A DNA stretch of 49,223 nt from assembly GCA_017934525.1 (NCBI GenBank), contig JAGBJJ010000033.1:1-49223 (forward strand), in the 5' to 3' direction. Numbering within the stretch: position 1 is the stretch's first letter; each line of letters begins with the position of its first letter. This stretch comes from Prevotella sp. (GTDB taxonomy: Bacteria > Bacteroidota > Bacteroidia > Bacteroidales > Bacteroidaceae). The position numbers and the translations under genes are program-made. Shown piece after piece: positions 15,603 through 23,954 of the stretch. The notes beneath the pieces were generated by a model. It saw only the letters and a program-made list of their open reading frames with translations. It did not search any database and was not told the origin of the DNA.

Positions 15603-18452
15603 ATGAAGAGGGTCGTTTCAGCTAAGGATATCATAGCAGCACTGCTGGCTCTGATGCTGGTTTCAGCATGCAGACAGTCAACAAAAGCGCCGGTTTTTAC
15701 GTCAGCCGAGCGTTGCAGCATCGACTCGCTGCTCATGCCCATGAAACATAGTGCCGACTCGCTCAGACAGGCTATTGCCGATTTCTCGGAAAGCCACAAC
15801 ACGCTGGGCGAGATAGTGGCCAATCGCATGCTGGGCAGCCTGCTCCGCATCCAGAACCAGTTTGAGAAAGCAATGGAATACAACAACCGCAGCTTCAGAC
15901 TGGCCAAGGACGTTGGCGACACGCTCAACATGATAAGAGCGCTCAACGAAGTGGGCACCAACTTCAGACGCATCGGATCACTGGAAAACGCCACCGAGGC
16001 CCACCTGAAGGCCATCATCCTGAGCGACAACCTGAGCGACACCAGCACCGAGGCACGCAAGGCCAGGGTCATGTCGCTCAACGGCATTGGCAATGTGTAC
16101 CTCACCATGGGCAACCTGGAGATGGCCGACAGCATGCTCCGCATGGCGCTGGAGGGTGAGCGCCAGCTGGGCAGCGACCTGGGGCAGGCCATCAACTGGG
16201 CCAACATCGGCTCAATCATGAAAGAGCGCGGACAGCTCGACTCGGCATGGCAGTGCTTCAGCAAATCGATGGAATTCAACCGGAAGGCATCGTCGCTCAT
16301 GGGCATCTCACTGTGCCACACGCATTTCGGCGAACTGTATGAAGTGCGCGGCGACATCGACAATGCCCTGGCCGAGTATAGCCTGGCTCGCAATCTCATG
16401 ATTGACAGCCACGACGAGTGGCACCGCATGCAGAGCGACCTCAACCTGGTACGTCTCTATATAAAACGAGACGACTACGACAAAGCCTTCGACCATCTGA
16501 AAAAAGCCGATTCCACCGCTGTCAGCATCGCGTCCATAGAGCACCAGTCGCAGGTACATCACCTCTACTCAGAGCTCTACGAGAAGCTGGGCAACACGGC
16601 GCTGGCACTGCAGCATTTCAAAAAATTCGAGGAGCTGACAAACAACCTTGTGGACATCAGCAAGATGAACCACATACAGAATTTACGCATCAGGATGGAG
16701 CACAACCGCAGCCGCCACGCTGTAGACCTGGCCATGCAAAATGCCACACTGGAGCATACGCTCCGTCAGGTACTGCTAATCGTCATCGTAGTCATACTGC
16801 TGCTGGCCATTGGCATCATCGGCTTCCTGTGGTACCACCTGCGCAACCGAACCAAAAACCAACGTCTGCAGCAGACCATGCAGCAAACACGCGAGATGTT
16901 CTTCACCAACATCACCCACGAGTTCCGCACACCGCTGACCGTCATCCTCGGACTGGGCCACCAGCTGGAAGACTCTGAGGCCGGCGACATGGCACAGGTG
17001 CGCTCGGCCGCCAAGATGATAGTGAGACAGGGCAACTCGCTGCTCGGCCTCATCAACCAGCTGCTCGACATCTCGAAAGTGCGATCGGCAGTGGGCACTG
17101 CCCGGTGGCGGCAGGGCAACATCGTGGCCTACACGCAGATGGTGACAGAAAACTTCCTGCCCTACGCACAAAGCAAACGGCAGGAGCTCACCTTCAGCCA
17201 CTCGCTGACCAACATCGAGATGGACTTCGTGCCAGAATACATGCAGCGCATCTTGTCGAACCTGCTGGCTAACGCCATCAAATACACACCTGAATACGGC
17301 AAGATAAACCTCACGCTCGAGCAGACGGCCAACGGCCGCATCAGGCTCACGGTATTCGACACCGGGCGCGGCATCGACCCCAAGGTACTGCCGCGCATCT
17401 TCGATCCCTTCATCCACGGCGAACACCAAAGCGGCGACGTGGCCAGCGGTATAGGGCTGTCGCTCGTCAAGATGCTCGTCGATGCCATGGGAGGCACCAT
17501 CAGCGTGGAGAGCCAGCTGGGACAGGGCTCTACCTTCGCCATCAGCCTGCCCACCAGCCATCCCGGCACCACCGACACCATCGAGGAGACCGACATGACG
17601 TTCGCCCTCACCCAACTCTCAACACCCATAAGCGCCGAGCAGGACAACAGCGAATCAACTGCCGCCAAACTGGCCAACGACGACCTCACGCCGCGCGTAC
17701 TCATCGTGGAAGACAACCAAGACATTGCCTACTACATAGGCATGCATCTGCAAAGGCAGAGCCGACTGCTCTACGCCCACGATGCCGATGAGGCTTTCAC
17801 CAAAGCCATCGAGACCATGCCCGACATGATCATCACCGACATCATGATGCCCGGCCCCAAAAACGGGCTCGACCTCTGCCGACTCATACGCCAGAACGAG
17901 CTGCTCAGCCACATCCCCATCATCATCATCACAGCCAAGACCAGCGAAGCTGACCGCGTGGAGGGCTTCAAGGCCGGCGCCGACGCCTACCTCGTCAAGC
18001 CATTCAACAGCGACGAACTGATGGTCAGGTTCAAGAAACTCATGGAGCGCCAGCGCGTCATGCGCGAGAAATTCGCCGGCATCGACGGCGGCGACAGCGA
18101 CAAGAAGATACCGATGACGGCAGCCAACCGGCAGTTTATGAACCACCTCGTTGACACCGTCTACCGCCTCATGGCCCAAGGCTCCGTCGACATGGAGAGC
18201 GTGGCCAGCGAGATGGCCGTGAGCCGCACACAGCTCAACCGCAAGATTATGGCCATCACGGGCCAGAACTCATCGACCTACATCATGCGACTGCGTCTGG
18301 CTCGCGCCAAACGCCTGCTCAAGGCCGACGTCACCATGCCCATAGGCGACGTGGCCCAGCGTTGCGGCTTCGACGATGTGGCCTACTTCAGCCGCATCTT
18401 CAAACAGACCTTCAGCATGACGCCCTCGCAATATCGCAAAAGCGAGCTTTGA
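15603..18452 (+). CDS. Hybrid histidine kinase / response regulator / AraC fusion with TPR sensor
   Basis: A 949-residue hybrid two-component protein. The N-terminus MKRVVSAKDIIAALLALMLV leads to VSAC, a good lipobox (Cys about 23). TPR-like helices run about 30-370, then a transmembrane helix about 389-411 (VLLIVIVVILLLAIGIIGFL), HisKA with FFTNITHEFRTPL (phospho-His 439), an ATPase domain with NLLANAIKYTPEYG and GIGLSLVKMLVDAMGG, a receiver domain with acceptor Asp 746 in ITDIMMPG, and an AraC-type helix-turn-helix (about 830-949, GFDDVAYFSRIFKQTFSMTP). Signal sensed by the periplasmic TPRs is passed to its own DNA-binding domain. Classical hybrid regulators use beta-propeller sensors; this one uses TPRs. 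A weak hairpin with T-run overlaps the stop (about 18438-18465). Targets unknown. Confidence 0.9.
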   Translation: MKRVVSAKDIIAALLALMLVSACRQSTKAPVFTSAERCSIDSLLMPMKHSADSLRQAIADFSESHNTLGEIVANRMLGSLLRIQNQFEKAMEYNNRSFRLAKDVGDTLNMIRALNEVGTNFRRIGSLENATEAHLKAIILSDNLSDTSTEARKARVMSLNGIGNVYLTMGNLEMADSMLRMALEGERQLGSDLGQAINWANIGSIMKERGQLDSAWQCFSKSMEFNRKASSLMGISLCHTHFGELYEVRGDIDNALAEYSLARNLMIDSHDEWHRMQSDLNLVRLYIKRDDYDKAFDHLKKADSTAVSIASIEHQSQVHHLYSELYEKLGNTALALQHFKKFEELTNNLVDISKMNHIQNLRIRMEHNRSRHAVDLAMQNATLEHTLRQVLLIVIVVILLLAIGIIGFLWYHLRNRTKNQRLQQTMQQTREMFFTNITHEFRTPLTVILGLGHQLEDSEAGDMAQVRSAAKMIVRQGNSLLGLINQLLDISKVRSAVGTARWRQGNIVAYTQMVTENFLPYAQSKRQELTFSHSLTNIEMDFVPEYMQRILSNLLANAIKYTPEYGKINLTLEQTANGRIRLTVFDTGRGIDPKVLPRIFDPFIHGEHQSGDVASGIGLSLVKMLVDAMGGTISVESQLGQGSTFAISLPTSHPGTTDTIEETDMTFALTQLSTPISAEQDNSESTAAKLANDDLTPRVLIVEDNQDIAYYIGMHLQRQSRLLYAHDADEAFTKAIETMPDMIITDIMMPGPKNGLDLCRLIRQNELLSHIPIIIITAKTSEADRVEGFKAGADAYLVKPFNSDELMVRFKKLMERQRVMREKFAGIDGGDSDKKIPMTAANRQFMNHLVDTVYRLMAQGSVDMESVASEMAVSRTQLNRKIMAITGQNSSTYIMRLRLARAKRLLKADVTMPIGDVAQRCGFDDVAYFSRIFKQTFSMTPSQYRKSEL

Positions 18453-18500
18453 CAACAGCTCTTTTACATACAAAAAAACACCAACTAAAAACAGAACACT

Positions 18501-18710
18501 ATGCATATCGGAAAAAGAATCAAAGACGTGATGGGCCGAAAACACATGTCGGCCATCAACATGGCCCACGAACTGGGCTGCGAGCGCACCAACGTCTACA
18601 ACATCTTTGTGCGCGAAGACATCAACACTGCTCTGCTGCAGAAAGTGAGCATGGTGCTGAATTACGATTTTTTTGCAGATTTATCAAAGGAAACCTTCAA
18701 GAAGTCGTAA
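18501..18710 (+). CDS. Small XRE-like helix-turn-helix protein
   Basis: A 69-residue protein with an XRE-type helix-turn-helix: MSAINMAHELGCERTNVYNI spans helices 2-3, followed by VREDINTALLQKVSMVLNYD, matching the family pattern ending in a hydrophobic-YDFF. It is nearly all domain, so it could be a DNA-binding protein or a remnant. It starts 48 bases after the hybrid kinase gene in the same orientation and ends 21 bases before coaD, whose promoter lies in that gap. Such short XRE proteins are common in Bacteroidales and mostly uncharacterised. Confidence 0.75.
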   Translation: MHIGKRIKDVMGRKHMSAINMAHELGCERTNVYNIFVREDINTALLQKVSMVLNYDFFADLSKETFKKS

Positions 18711-18718
18711 CTTTTTCG

Positions 18719-18726
18719 TAACTTTG
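18719..18726 (+). promoter_or_regulatory. -7 box immediately before coaD
   Basis: TAACTTTG fits the consensus exactly and ends only 5 bases before the coaD ATG at 18732. Transcription would begin almost at the start codon, implying a very short or absent leader. No clear -33 TTTG at normal distance. Confidence 0.5.
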
Positions 18727-18731
18727 CCCCC

Positions 18732-19187
18732 ATGAAACAACGCATCGGCATCTTCGTGGGGAGCTTCGACCCTTTCACCGTGGGGCACGACAGCATCGTG
18801 CGACGCGCCCTGCCACTCTTCGACCGACTGGTCATCGGAGTGGTGGGCGACCACGTGTCAAAACCTTACTTGCGCCCGGCTGAGGAGCGCATGAAAGCCA
18901 TCGCCAGTCTCTATGACAACGAGCCCGCTGTAGAGGTGCTACCCTACCACGGGCTGGCTGTCGATTTCGCCCGCTCAGTGGGCGCACACTTCATCGTGAA
19001 AGGTGTGCGCTCAGTGAAAGACTTCGAGTATGAGCGCGAGCAGGCCGACGTGAACCGCATGCTCAGCGGCATCGAGACCATCCTGCTCTATAGCGAGCCG
19101 CAGTTTTCGTCGGTTTCATCGACCATGGTGCGCGAGCTGCAGCACTTCGGCGTCGATGTATCCTCCTTCCTGCCCAAGAAACAATAA
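18732..19187 (+). CDS. coaD: Phosphopantetheine adenylyltransferase
   Basis: A 151-residue enzyme of the coenzyme A pathway, transferring AMP from ATP to 4'-phosphopantetheine to give dephospho-CoA. Visible: the nucleotidyltransferase motif GSFDPFTVGHDSIVRRA near the N-terminus (T/HxGH), KGVRSVKDFEYE in the middle, and the C-terminal SSTMVRE signature. Length is normal and the start is fixed by MKQRIGIFVGSFDP. It is followed 13 bases later by ybeY, suggesting co-transcription. The promoter-like box just upstream would leave almost no leader. Confidence 0.96.
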   Translation: MKQRIGIFVGSFDPFTVGHDSIVRRALPLFDRLVIGVVGDHVSKPYLRPAEERMKAIASLYDNEPAVEVLPYHGLAVDFARSVGAHFIVKGVRSVKDFEYEREQADVNRMLSGIETILLYSEPQFSSVSSTMVRELQHFGVDVSSFLPKKQ

Positions 19188-19200
19188 AATACCACTGGCT

Positions 19201-19620
19201 ATGATTACTTACAACGCTGAAAACATTGCCTTCCCTAAGATTAAACGCCGCGAGACGACGGCCTGGATACGCCGCGTGGCCGCCTCCTACGGCAAGCGCG
19301 TGGGCGAGGTGGGCTACCTCTTCTGCGACGACGAAAAGATTCTCGAGGTAAACCGCGAGTACCTGCAGCACGACTACTACACCGACATCATCACCTTCGA
19401 CTACTGCGAAGGCGACACACTCAACGGCGACCTCGTCATCTCACTTGACACCGTGCGCTCCAATGCCGAACTTTTCCACAAGCCTTACGACGAGGAGCTC
19501 CACCGTGTCATCATCCACGGCGTACTCCACCTCTGCGGCCTCAACGACAAAGGCCCCGGTGAACGCGAGCAGATGGAAGCCGCCGAAGACAAAGCGTTAC
19601 GAATGTTGAATGTTGATTGA
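19201..19620 (+). CDS. ybeY: Endoribonuclease YbeY (rRNA maturation)
   Basis: A 139-residue zinc RNase needed for 16S rRNA 3'-end maturation and ribosome quality control. The metal motif is in IIHGVLHLCGLNDKGPGERE: the two His of HGxxH are present, while the third ligand position of the E. coli motif (HGTLHLLGYDH) is Asp here, as I expect for Bacteroidetes members. DIITFDYCEG and GDLVISLDTVRSNA are also characteristic. The start at 19201 (MITYNAENIAFP) gives family length; an upstream in-frame start at 19156 would overlap coaD. The last residues (RMLNVD) are encoded by an intergenic-type repeat. The GH2 gene begins 6 bases downstream. Confidence 0.93.
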   Translation: MITYNAENIAFPKIKRRETTAWIRRVAASYGKRVGEVGYLFCDDEKILEVNREYLQHDYYTDIITFDYCEGDTLNGDLVISLDTVRSNAELFHKPYDEELHRVIIHGVLHLCGLNDKGPGEREQMEAAEDKALRMLNVD

Positions 19621-19626
19621 CGATTC

Positions 19627-22194
19627 ATGAAGACAATACTACTGACCGCAGCCCTGCTCTGCACCCTTACAGGCACGGCACAGTGCAGACAAGAAATCAA
19701 CCTGCGCGACAACTGGCTGTTTATGGCCGGGCAAAGCAACCAGGCCGCCAACGCTGACGACGGCCAGACACCGCAAAGGGTCAGCGTGCCCCACGACTGG
19801 GCCATCAGCGGGCCCTTCGACAAGAAGTGGGACCTGCAGCGTGTGGCCATCGAGCAGAACGGCGAGACGGAGGCCACCGAGAAGAGCGGCCGCTCGGGCG
19901 CACTGCCGTGGATAGGCAAAGGCACCTACAAACGAAATTTTTCCATTCCATCGGGTTTTAAGGGCCATGCCGAACTGCTTTTCGACGGTGCCATGGCCGA
20001 GCCTACGGTCTTCGTCAACGGACAGAAGGCAGGCTACTGGCCCTATGGCTACAACTCGTTCCGCGTAGATATCACCCCCTTCGTGCACGAGGGCGACAAC
20101 CTGCTGGAGGTCAATCTGCAGAACCTTGAGGAGAGCTCGCGCTGGTATCCCGGTGCAGGCATCTACCGCCCCGTGACGCTTATCCTCACCCCGCAACAGG
20201 CACGTATTGACGACTGGGGTATCACCACCAAGACAGAGCTGCACGCCGGAAAAGACAAAGACGGGAAGGAAGTGACGAAACTCACCGTCGAGGTGGCTCT
20301 CATTGACGTCGGCGACGGACTGCCCGTCACGATGGAGCTCTTGTCTCCCGACCACAAAGAGCGTCTGTGGTGCTGCCCTGCCCTTCAGCGCAAAGGTTCG
20401 GGCAAGGCCGTCGGCACATTCATGATTCCCGATGCCAAGCTGTGGACACCCGAGACACCTTATCTATATAAGCTTCGCATCAACCTCTGCGACGGCAAGA
20501 GCGCACCCAATGTCTTCGACGATTTCGGTAAACTCATCGACCAGAAGACCATCAACGTGGGCCTGCGCACCGTGAAGGTCAGCAAGGAAGGCGGCTTCCA
20601 GCTGAACGGCGTGACGCGAAAGATTAAGGGCGTCTGCCTGCACCACGACCTCGGTCCCCTGGGCGCCGCCGTCAATAAGGCGGCTCTCATCCGCCAGATC
20701 AAGACGATGAAGGCGATGGGCTGCGATGCCATCCGCACGGCCCACAACATGCCCTCGCAGATGCAGATGGACGTGTGCGACTCGCTGGGCATGATGGTCA
20801 TGGCCGAGTCGTTCGACATGTGGGTCTACCCGAAGTGTAAGAACGGCTACGCCCGCTTCTTCAAGGAGTGGGCCGACAAAGATATCGAGAACCTCGTCCG
20901 CGCCCACCGCAACCACCCGTCAATCGTCATGTGGAGCATCGGCAACGAGATTCCCGAACAGGGCATGCAGGGCGGACGCGAGATGGCCGCCCATCTGCAG
21001 GACCTCTGCCATCAGCTCGACCCCACACGCCCCGTCACGCAGGGCTGCGACCGGCCTGACAATGCCATGGCCACGGGCTTCCTGCCCACGATGGACGTGC
21101 CCGGCCTGAACTACCGCCTGCACCGCTATCAGGACACCTACGACCGCCTCTGGCAGGGCTTCCTGCTGGGCTCGGAAACCTGCTCCACCGTCTCGTCGCG
21201 CGGCGTGTATAAGTTCCCCGTGGAGGTGACCGACAACTCTCAGTATTCTTCGTGGTCAGAGAACTACGACCCGCAGGCCATCAAGAAGGCCGACGGCCAG
21301 TGCTCGGGCTACGACGTCGAGTACTGCTCGTGGTCGAACCTGCCCGACGACGACTGGCGCTGGCAGGACGACAAGCCCTGGGTCATCGGCGAGTTCGTCT
21401 GGACGGGCTACGACTACCTCGGCGAGCCCACACCCTACGACGAGTACTGGCCAGCCCGCTCCAGCTATTTCGGCATCTGCGACCTCGCCGGTCTGCCCAA
21501 AGACCGCTATTATCTATATCGCTCTCATTGGCAGAAAAACGACCACACCATCCACCTGCTGCCCCACTGGACATGGCCGGGCCGCGAGGGCGAGGTGACG
21601 CCCGTCTACTGCTATACCAACTACGACGAGGCTGAGCTCTTCATCAACGGCAAGAGCCAGGGCCGCATCCGCAAGAACCCCGACGGGCGTCTCGACCGCT
21701 ATCGTCTACGCTGGAACGACGTGCGCTATGAGCCTGGCGAGGTGAAGGTAATCGTCTACGATGAAAACGGCAAGAGCTGCGGCTCGTCAACCATGCGCAC
21801 AGCCCGCAAGCCCACACGGCTCATTACCAACGTATGGACACAGCAGAGCGACCTCTCTCCTCTCACTTCTCACCTCTCTCCACTCAAAGCCGACGGCGAT
21901 GACCTGGCCTTCATCACCGTGAGCCTGGCCGATGCCGCAGGCACCATAGTGCCCACAGCCACCGACCGGCTGCGCTTCGAGGTGAGCGGTGCCGGCACGT
22001 TCCGCGCCGTCTGCAACGGCGACGCCACCTCGCTGGAGCCTTTCACCGAGCCCACCATGAAACTCTTTGCCGGACAGCTCGTGGTCGTCGTACAGGCCGC
22101 CACCACCCCCGGCAAGCTGACACTGAAAATCTTCGATGACGAGCGTCACCTCCGCAAGACGGTCGTCATTCCAGTTATGAACATTGAGGGTTGA
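19627..22194 (+). CDS. Secreted GH2 family beta-galactosidase-like glycosidase
   Basis: An 855-residue exported glycoside hydrolase of family 2, likely beta-galactosidase or a related exo-enzyme. Signal peptide MKTILLTAALLCTLTGTAQC. The sugar-binding jelly roll (about 25-185) includes SVPHDWAISGPF, followed by an Ig-like domain (about 190-320). The TIM barrel (about 325-600) has acid/base Glu 441 in SIGNEIPEQ and nucleophile Glu 589 in IGEFVWTGYDYLGEP. After it come a DUF4982-like domain (YDEAELFINGKSQG) and a C-terminal Ig-like domain (about 760-855). Residues about 742-754 are encoded by a CT-rich repeat typical of intergenic DNA. No SusC/SusD partners are nearby, and it follows ybeY by 6 bases, an odd place for a polysaccharide enzyme. 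Confidence 0.93.
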   Translation: MKTILLTAALLCTLTGTAQCRQEINLRDNWLFMAGQSNQAANADDGQTPQRVSVPHDWAISGPFDKKWDLQRVAIEQNGETEATEKSGRSGALPWIGKGTYKRNFSIPSGFKGHAELLFDGAMAEPTVFVNGQKAGYWPYGYNSFRVDITPFVHEGDNLLEVNLQNLEESSRWYPGAGIYRPVTLILTPQQARIDDWGITTKTELHAGKDKDGKEVTKLTVEVALIDVGDGLPVTMELLSPDHKERLWCCPALQRKGSGKAVGTFMIPDAKLWTPETPYLYKLRINLCDGKSAPNVFDDFGKLIDQKTINVGLRTVKVSKEGGFQLNGVTRKIKGVCLHHDLGPLGAAVNKAALIRQIKTMKAMGCDAIRTAHNMPSQMQMDVCDSLGMMVMAESFDMWVYPKCKNGYARFFKEWADKDIENLVRAHRNHPSIVMWSIGNEIPEQGMQGGREMAAHLQDLCHQLDPTRPVTQGCDRPDNAMATGFLPTMDVPGLNYRLHRYQDTYDRLWQGFLLGSETCSTVSSRGVYKFPVEVTDNSQYSSWSENYDPQAIKKADGQCSGYDVEYCSWSNLPDDDWRWQDDKPWVIGEFVWTGYDYLGEPTPYDEYWPARSSYFGICDLAGLPKDRYYLYRSHWQKNDHTIHLLPHWTWPGREGEVTPVYCYTNYDEAELFINGKSQGRIRKNPDGRLDRYRLRWNDVRYEPGEVKVIVYDENGKSCGSSTMRTARKPTRLITNVWTQQSDLSPLTSHLSPLKADGDDLAFITVSLADAAGTIVPTATDRLRFEVSGAGTFRAVCNGDATSLEPFTEPTMKLFAGQLVVVVQAATTPGKLTLKIFDDERHLRKTVVIPVMNIEG

Positions 22195-22240
22195 AGATTT
22201 ATTCAACCCTCAACCCTCAATATTCAATATTCAACATTCA
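22184..22240. repeat. Hairpin and tandem intergenic repeat between convergent genes
   Basis: TTGAGGGTTGAA (22184-22195) pairs perfectly with TTCAACCCTCAA (22202-22213) across a 6-base loop. The hairpin covers the last codons and stop of the GH2 gene. CAATATTCAATATTCAACAT units follow to about 22240, just before the stop of the minus-strand gene at 22245. It may serve as a bidirectional terminator. Confidence 0.55.
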
Positions 22241-22244
22241 ATCA

Positions 22245-23915
22245 TTACTTTCTGACCACTTTCACGGTCTTCACGGTGCCGTCGGCACGCTTCAAGTTCA
22301 TCAGCACGATGCCGCGGGTGGCAGTCGTGGCACGACGACCCTGCAGGTCGTAGGCAGCATTCTCTACAACTCTTTCTCCATTATCCATTGTCTCAATGCC
22401 CACGGTGCCGTCGTCAGGCGTGGTGCTGACCTCCATAGTGTTCACGTCGATAGTGACGATGTTCGAGCAGTTGGTCTCGTCGCCGCCACGGTAGATACTC
22501 TGGATGCCCACACTCTGCTCAACGTAGAAGGGGATGGTGAAGAATGTGGTGTAGATGTCGTAGTTCGCATCGATGAATCCATAAGGCACCTCGTTCATCT
22601 CCTCAGTAATGCCAGGATAGTCATCGGGCGTGAAGGTGAAGGGCTCGCCGTCGATAAACACTCGATAGGTGAGTTTCTCAGGCAAGATGTAGTTGCCGTC
22701 TACGTCGGCCGTCGTGATGCGGAACTGCAGCGCGTTATAGCCGTACTGATCCAGCGTGTTGTTGTATGCCGTAATCTCAGGATCAGCGGGCACGGCAGCC
22801 TTCTCGGTGAAAGGCTTGATAACCGGAGCCCAAGTGACGCTCAGTCCGTAGAAGTCGCCCTGAGGGATGCCAGCGTTGATGACCCAGATGCTGTCGCTCT
22901 TCAGGCAGCGCTCCTCGCGGTCGTAGTCGAACACTATCTTCTCGGCAACCTTAGCCTGCAGGCCGGTGACGTTGCCTTCCTCGTCGAGCTTCTCCTCGAT
23001 GTATCCGGGAGCGAAATACATCAGATAGCCATAATAGGTGTTGGCACCCACAAACTGATTGCCGTAGAAGGTGACCTTGTCGCCGTCGATGGTACCCTTG
23101 ACGTAAGCATCCTCATAGACGTTGAGGTAGACCTCGTTGTCGGTGATGGCCACGTTGATGGTGCTGAACACTGTGCTCATGTCCTGGCTGCTGATGCTGC
23201 GCATGACCATTTCCTCCGGCTCGACACCTTCAGGCAGGGTGCCCTTCACCTCGGTGACAGGCTCATAGTTGAGATTCCACTCCACGCGACCGGTGAACGA
23301 GTAGCCATTAGCCTCGCTACCCATCAAAGAGCCGATGGCAACGCCGGCGTTGAAGGGGTTCTCAGCCAGCGAGCGGAGCACGCCGTCCTTATAATAGAGC
23401 TGGATGGTGCCATCCTCTACCTCTACAAACTCGCCGGTGCCGGCCTCAGCATCGGTAGTCTGCCAGCGCATAGGCACAAGCACATACTCGGTGCCGCCCC
23501 AAGCCTCATAAACCGACTGGCGCCTGATCTCGATGATGTCGTCGCCAATGCGCTCTGCCTTCACCCAGGTCTGCGGGCCCAGCAGAGTGGGCAGGTTGTA
23601 GATGTAGACGAAGCCGTCGTCACCCTCGACGACCTTGCTCACGCGGCTGTAGGGGCTCACGCTGACCTGTCCGTCAGAATAGACACCACCGGTGAAGCTG
23701 CCGCTTACCTCATAGAGCTTGCCTTCGGGCTGTGCAGTGATGGGAGCCTTGGCAGGTGCATTGTGGCGTGCCACGGCCGGCGCCATCTGTGTTGCGGCGA
23801 TGTTGAGCACGTCGGGATTGCCAGTCAGTGCAGGCATGTTGAGTGCCGCAGGTTGTGCCTTCGCGGTGAAGGCTGCCAGACACAGGAGTGCCGACAAGAA
23901 AGTAATCTTCTTCAT
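22245..23915 (-). CDS. Exported protein of unknown function with sorting-type tail, 556 residues
   Basis: A 556-residue exported protein not recognised beyond its ends. Signal peptide MKKITFLSALLCLAAFTAKA. The body is beta-rich with many aromatic and acidic residues (for example GYSFTGRVEWNLNYEPVTEV and VTFYGNQFVGANTYYGYLMY), and no catalytic motif was seen. The tail YDLQGRRATT ... is extended (VLMNLKRADGTVKTVKVVRK) compared with the short tails of its neighbours. It starts 39 bases after the stop of the Omp28-like gene on the same strand, so the two are probably co-transcribed. Likely a surface-displayed structural or binding protein. Confidence 0.75.
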   Translation of the reverse strand: MKKITFLSALLCLAAFTAKAQPAALNMPALTGNPDVLNIAATQMAPAVARHNAPAKAPITAQPEGKLYEVSGSFTGGVYSDGQVSVSPYSRVSKVVEGDDGFVYIYNLPTLLGPQTWVKAERIGDDIIEIRRQSVYEAWGGTEYVLVPMRWQTTDAEAGTGEFVEVEDGTIQLYYKDGVLRSLAENPFNAGVAIGSLMGSEANGYSFTGRVEWNLNYEPVTEVKGTLPEGVEPEEMVMRSISSQDMSTVFSTINVAITDNEVYLNVYEDAYVKGTIDGDKVTFYGNQFVGANTYYGYLMYFAPGYIEEKLDEEGNVTGLQAKVAEKIVFDYDREERCLKSDSIWVINAGIPQGDFYGLSVTWAPVIKPFTEKAAVPADPEITAYNNTLDQYGYNALQFRITTADVDGNYILPEKLTYRVFIDGEPFTFTPDDYPGITEEMNEVPYGFIDANYDIYTTFFTIPFYVEQSVGIQSIYRGGDETNCSNIVTIDVNTMEVSTTPDDGTVGIETMDNGERVVENAAYDLQGRRATTATRGIVLMNLKRADGTVKTVKVVRK

Positions 23916-23954
23916 AAGCTGATTGTTTAAGTTAGGATTAATAGTGTTGATTGA

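Noticed and set aside
19627-22194. Polysaccharide utilisation locus
   Set aside because: Only one glycosidase is present; SusC/SusD-like genes and a dedicated regulator are absent. The nearest hybrid regulator (15603) is separated by housekeeping genes.
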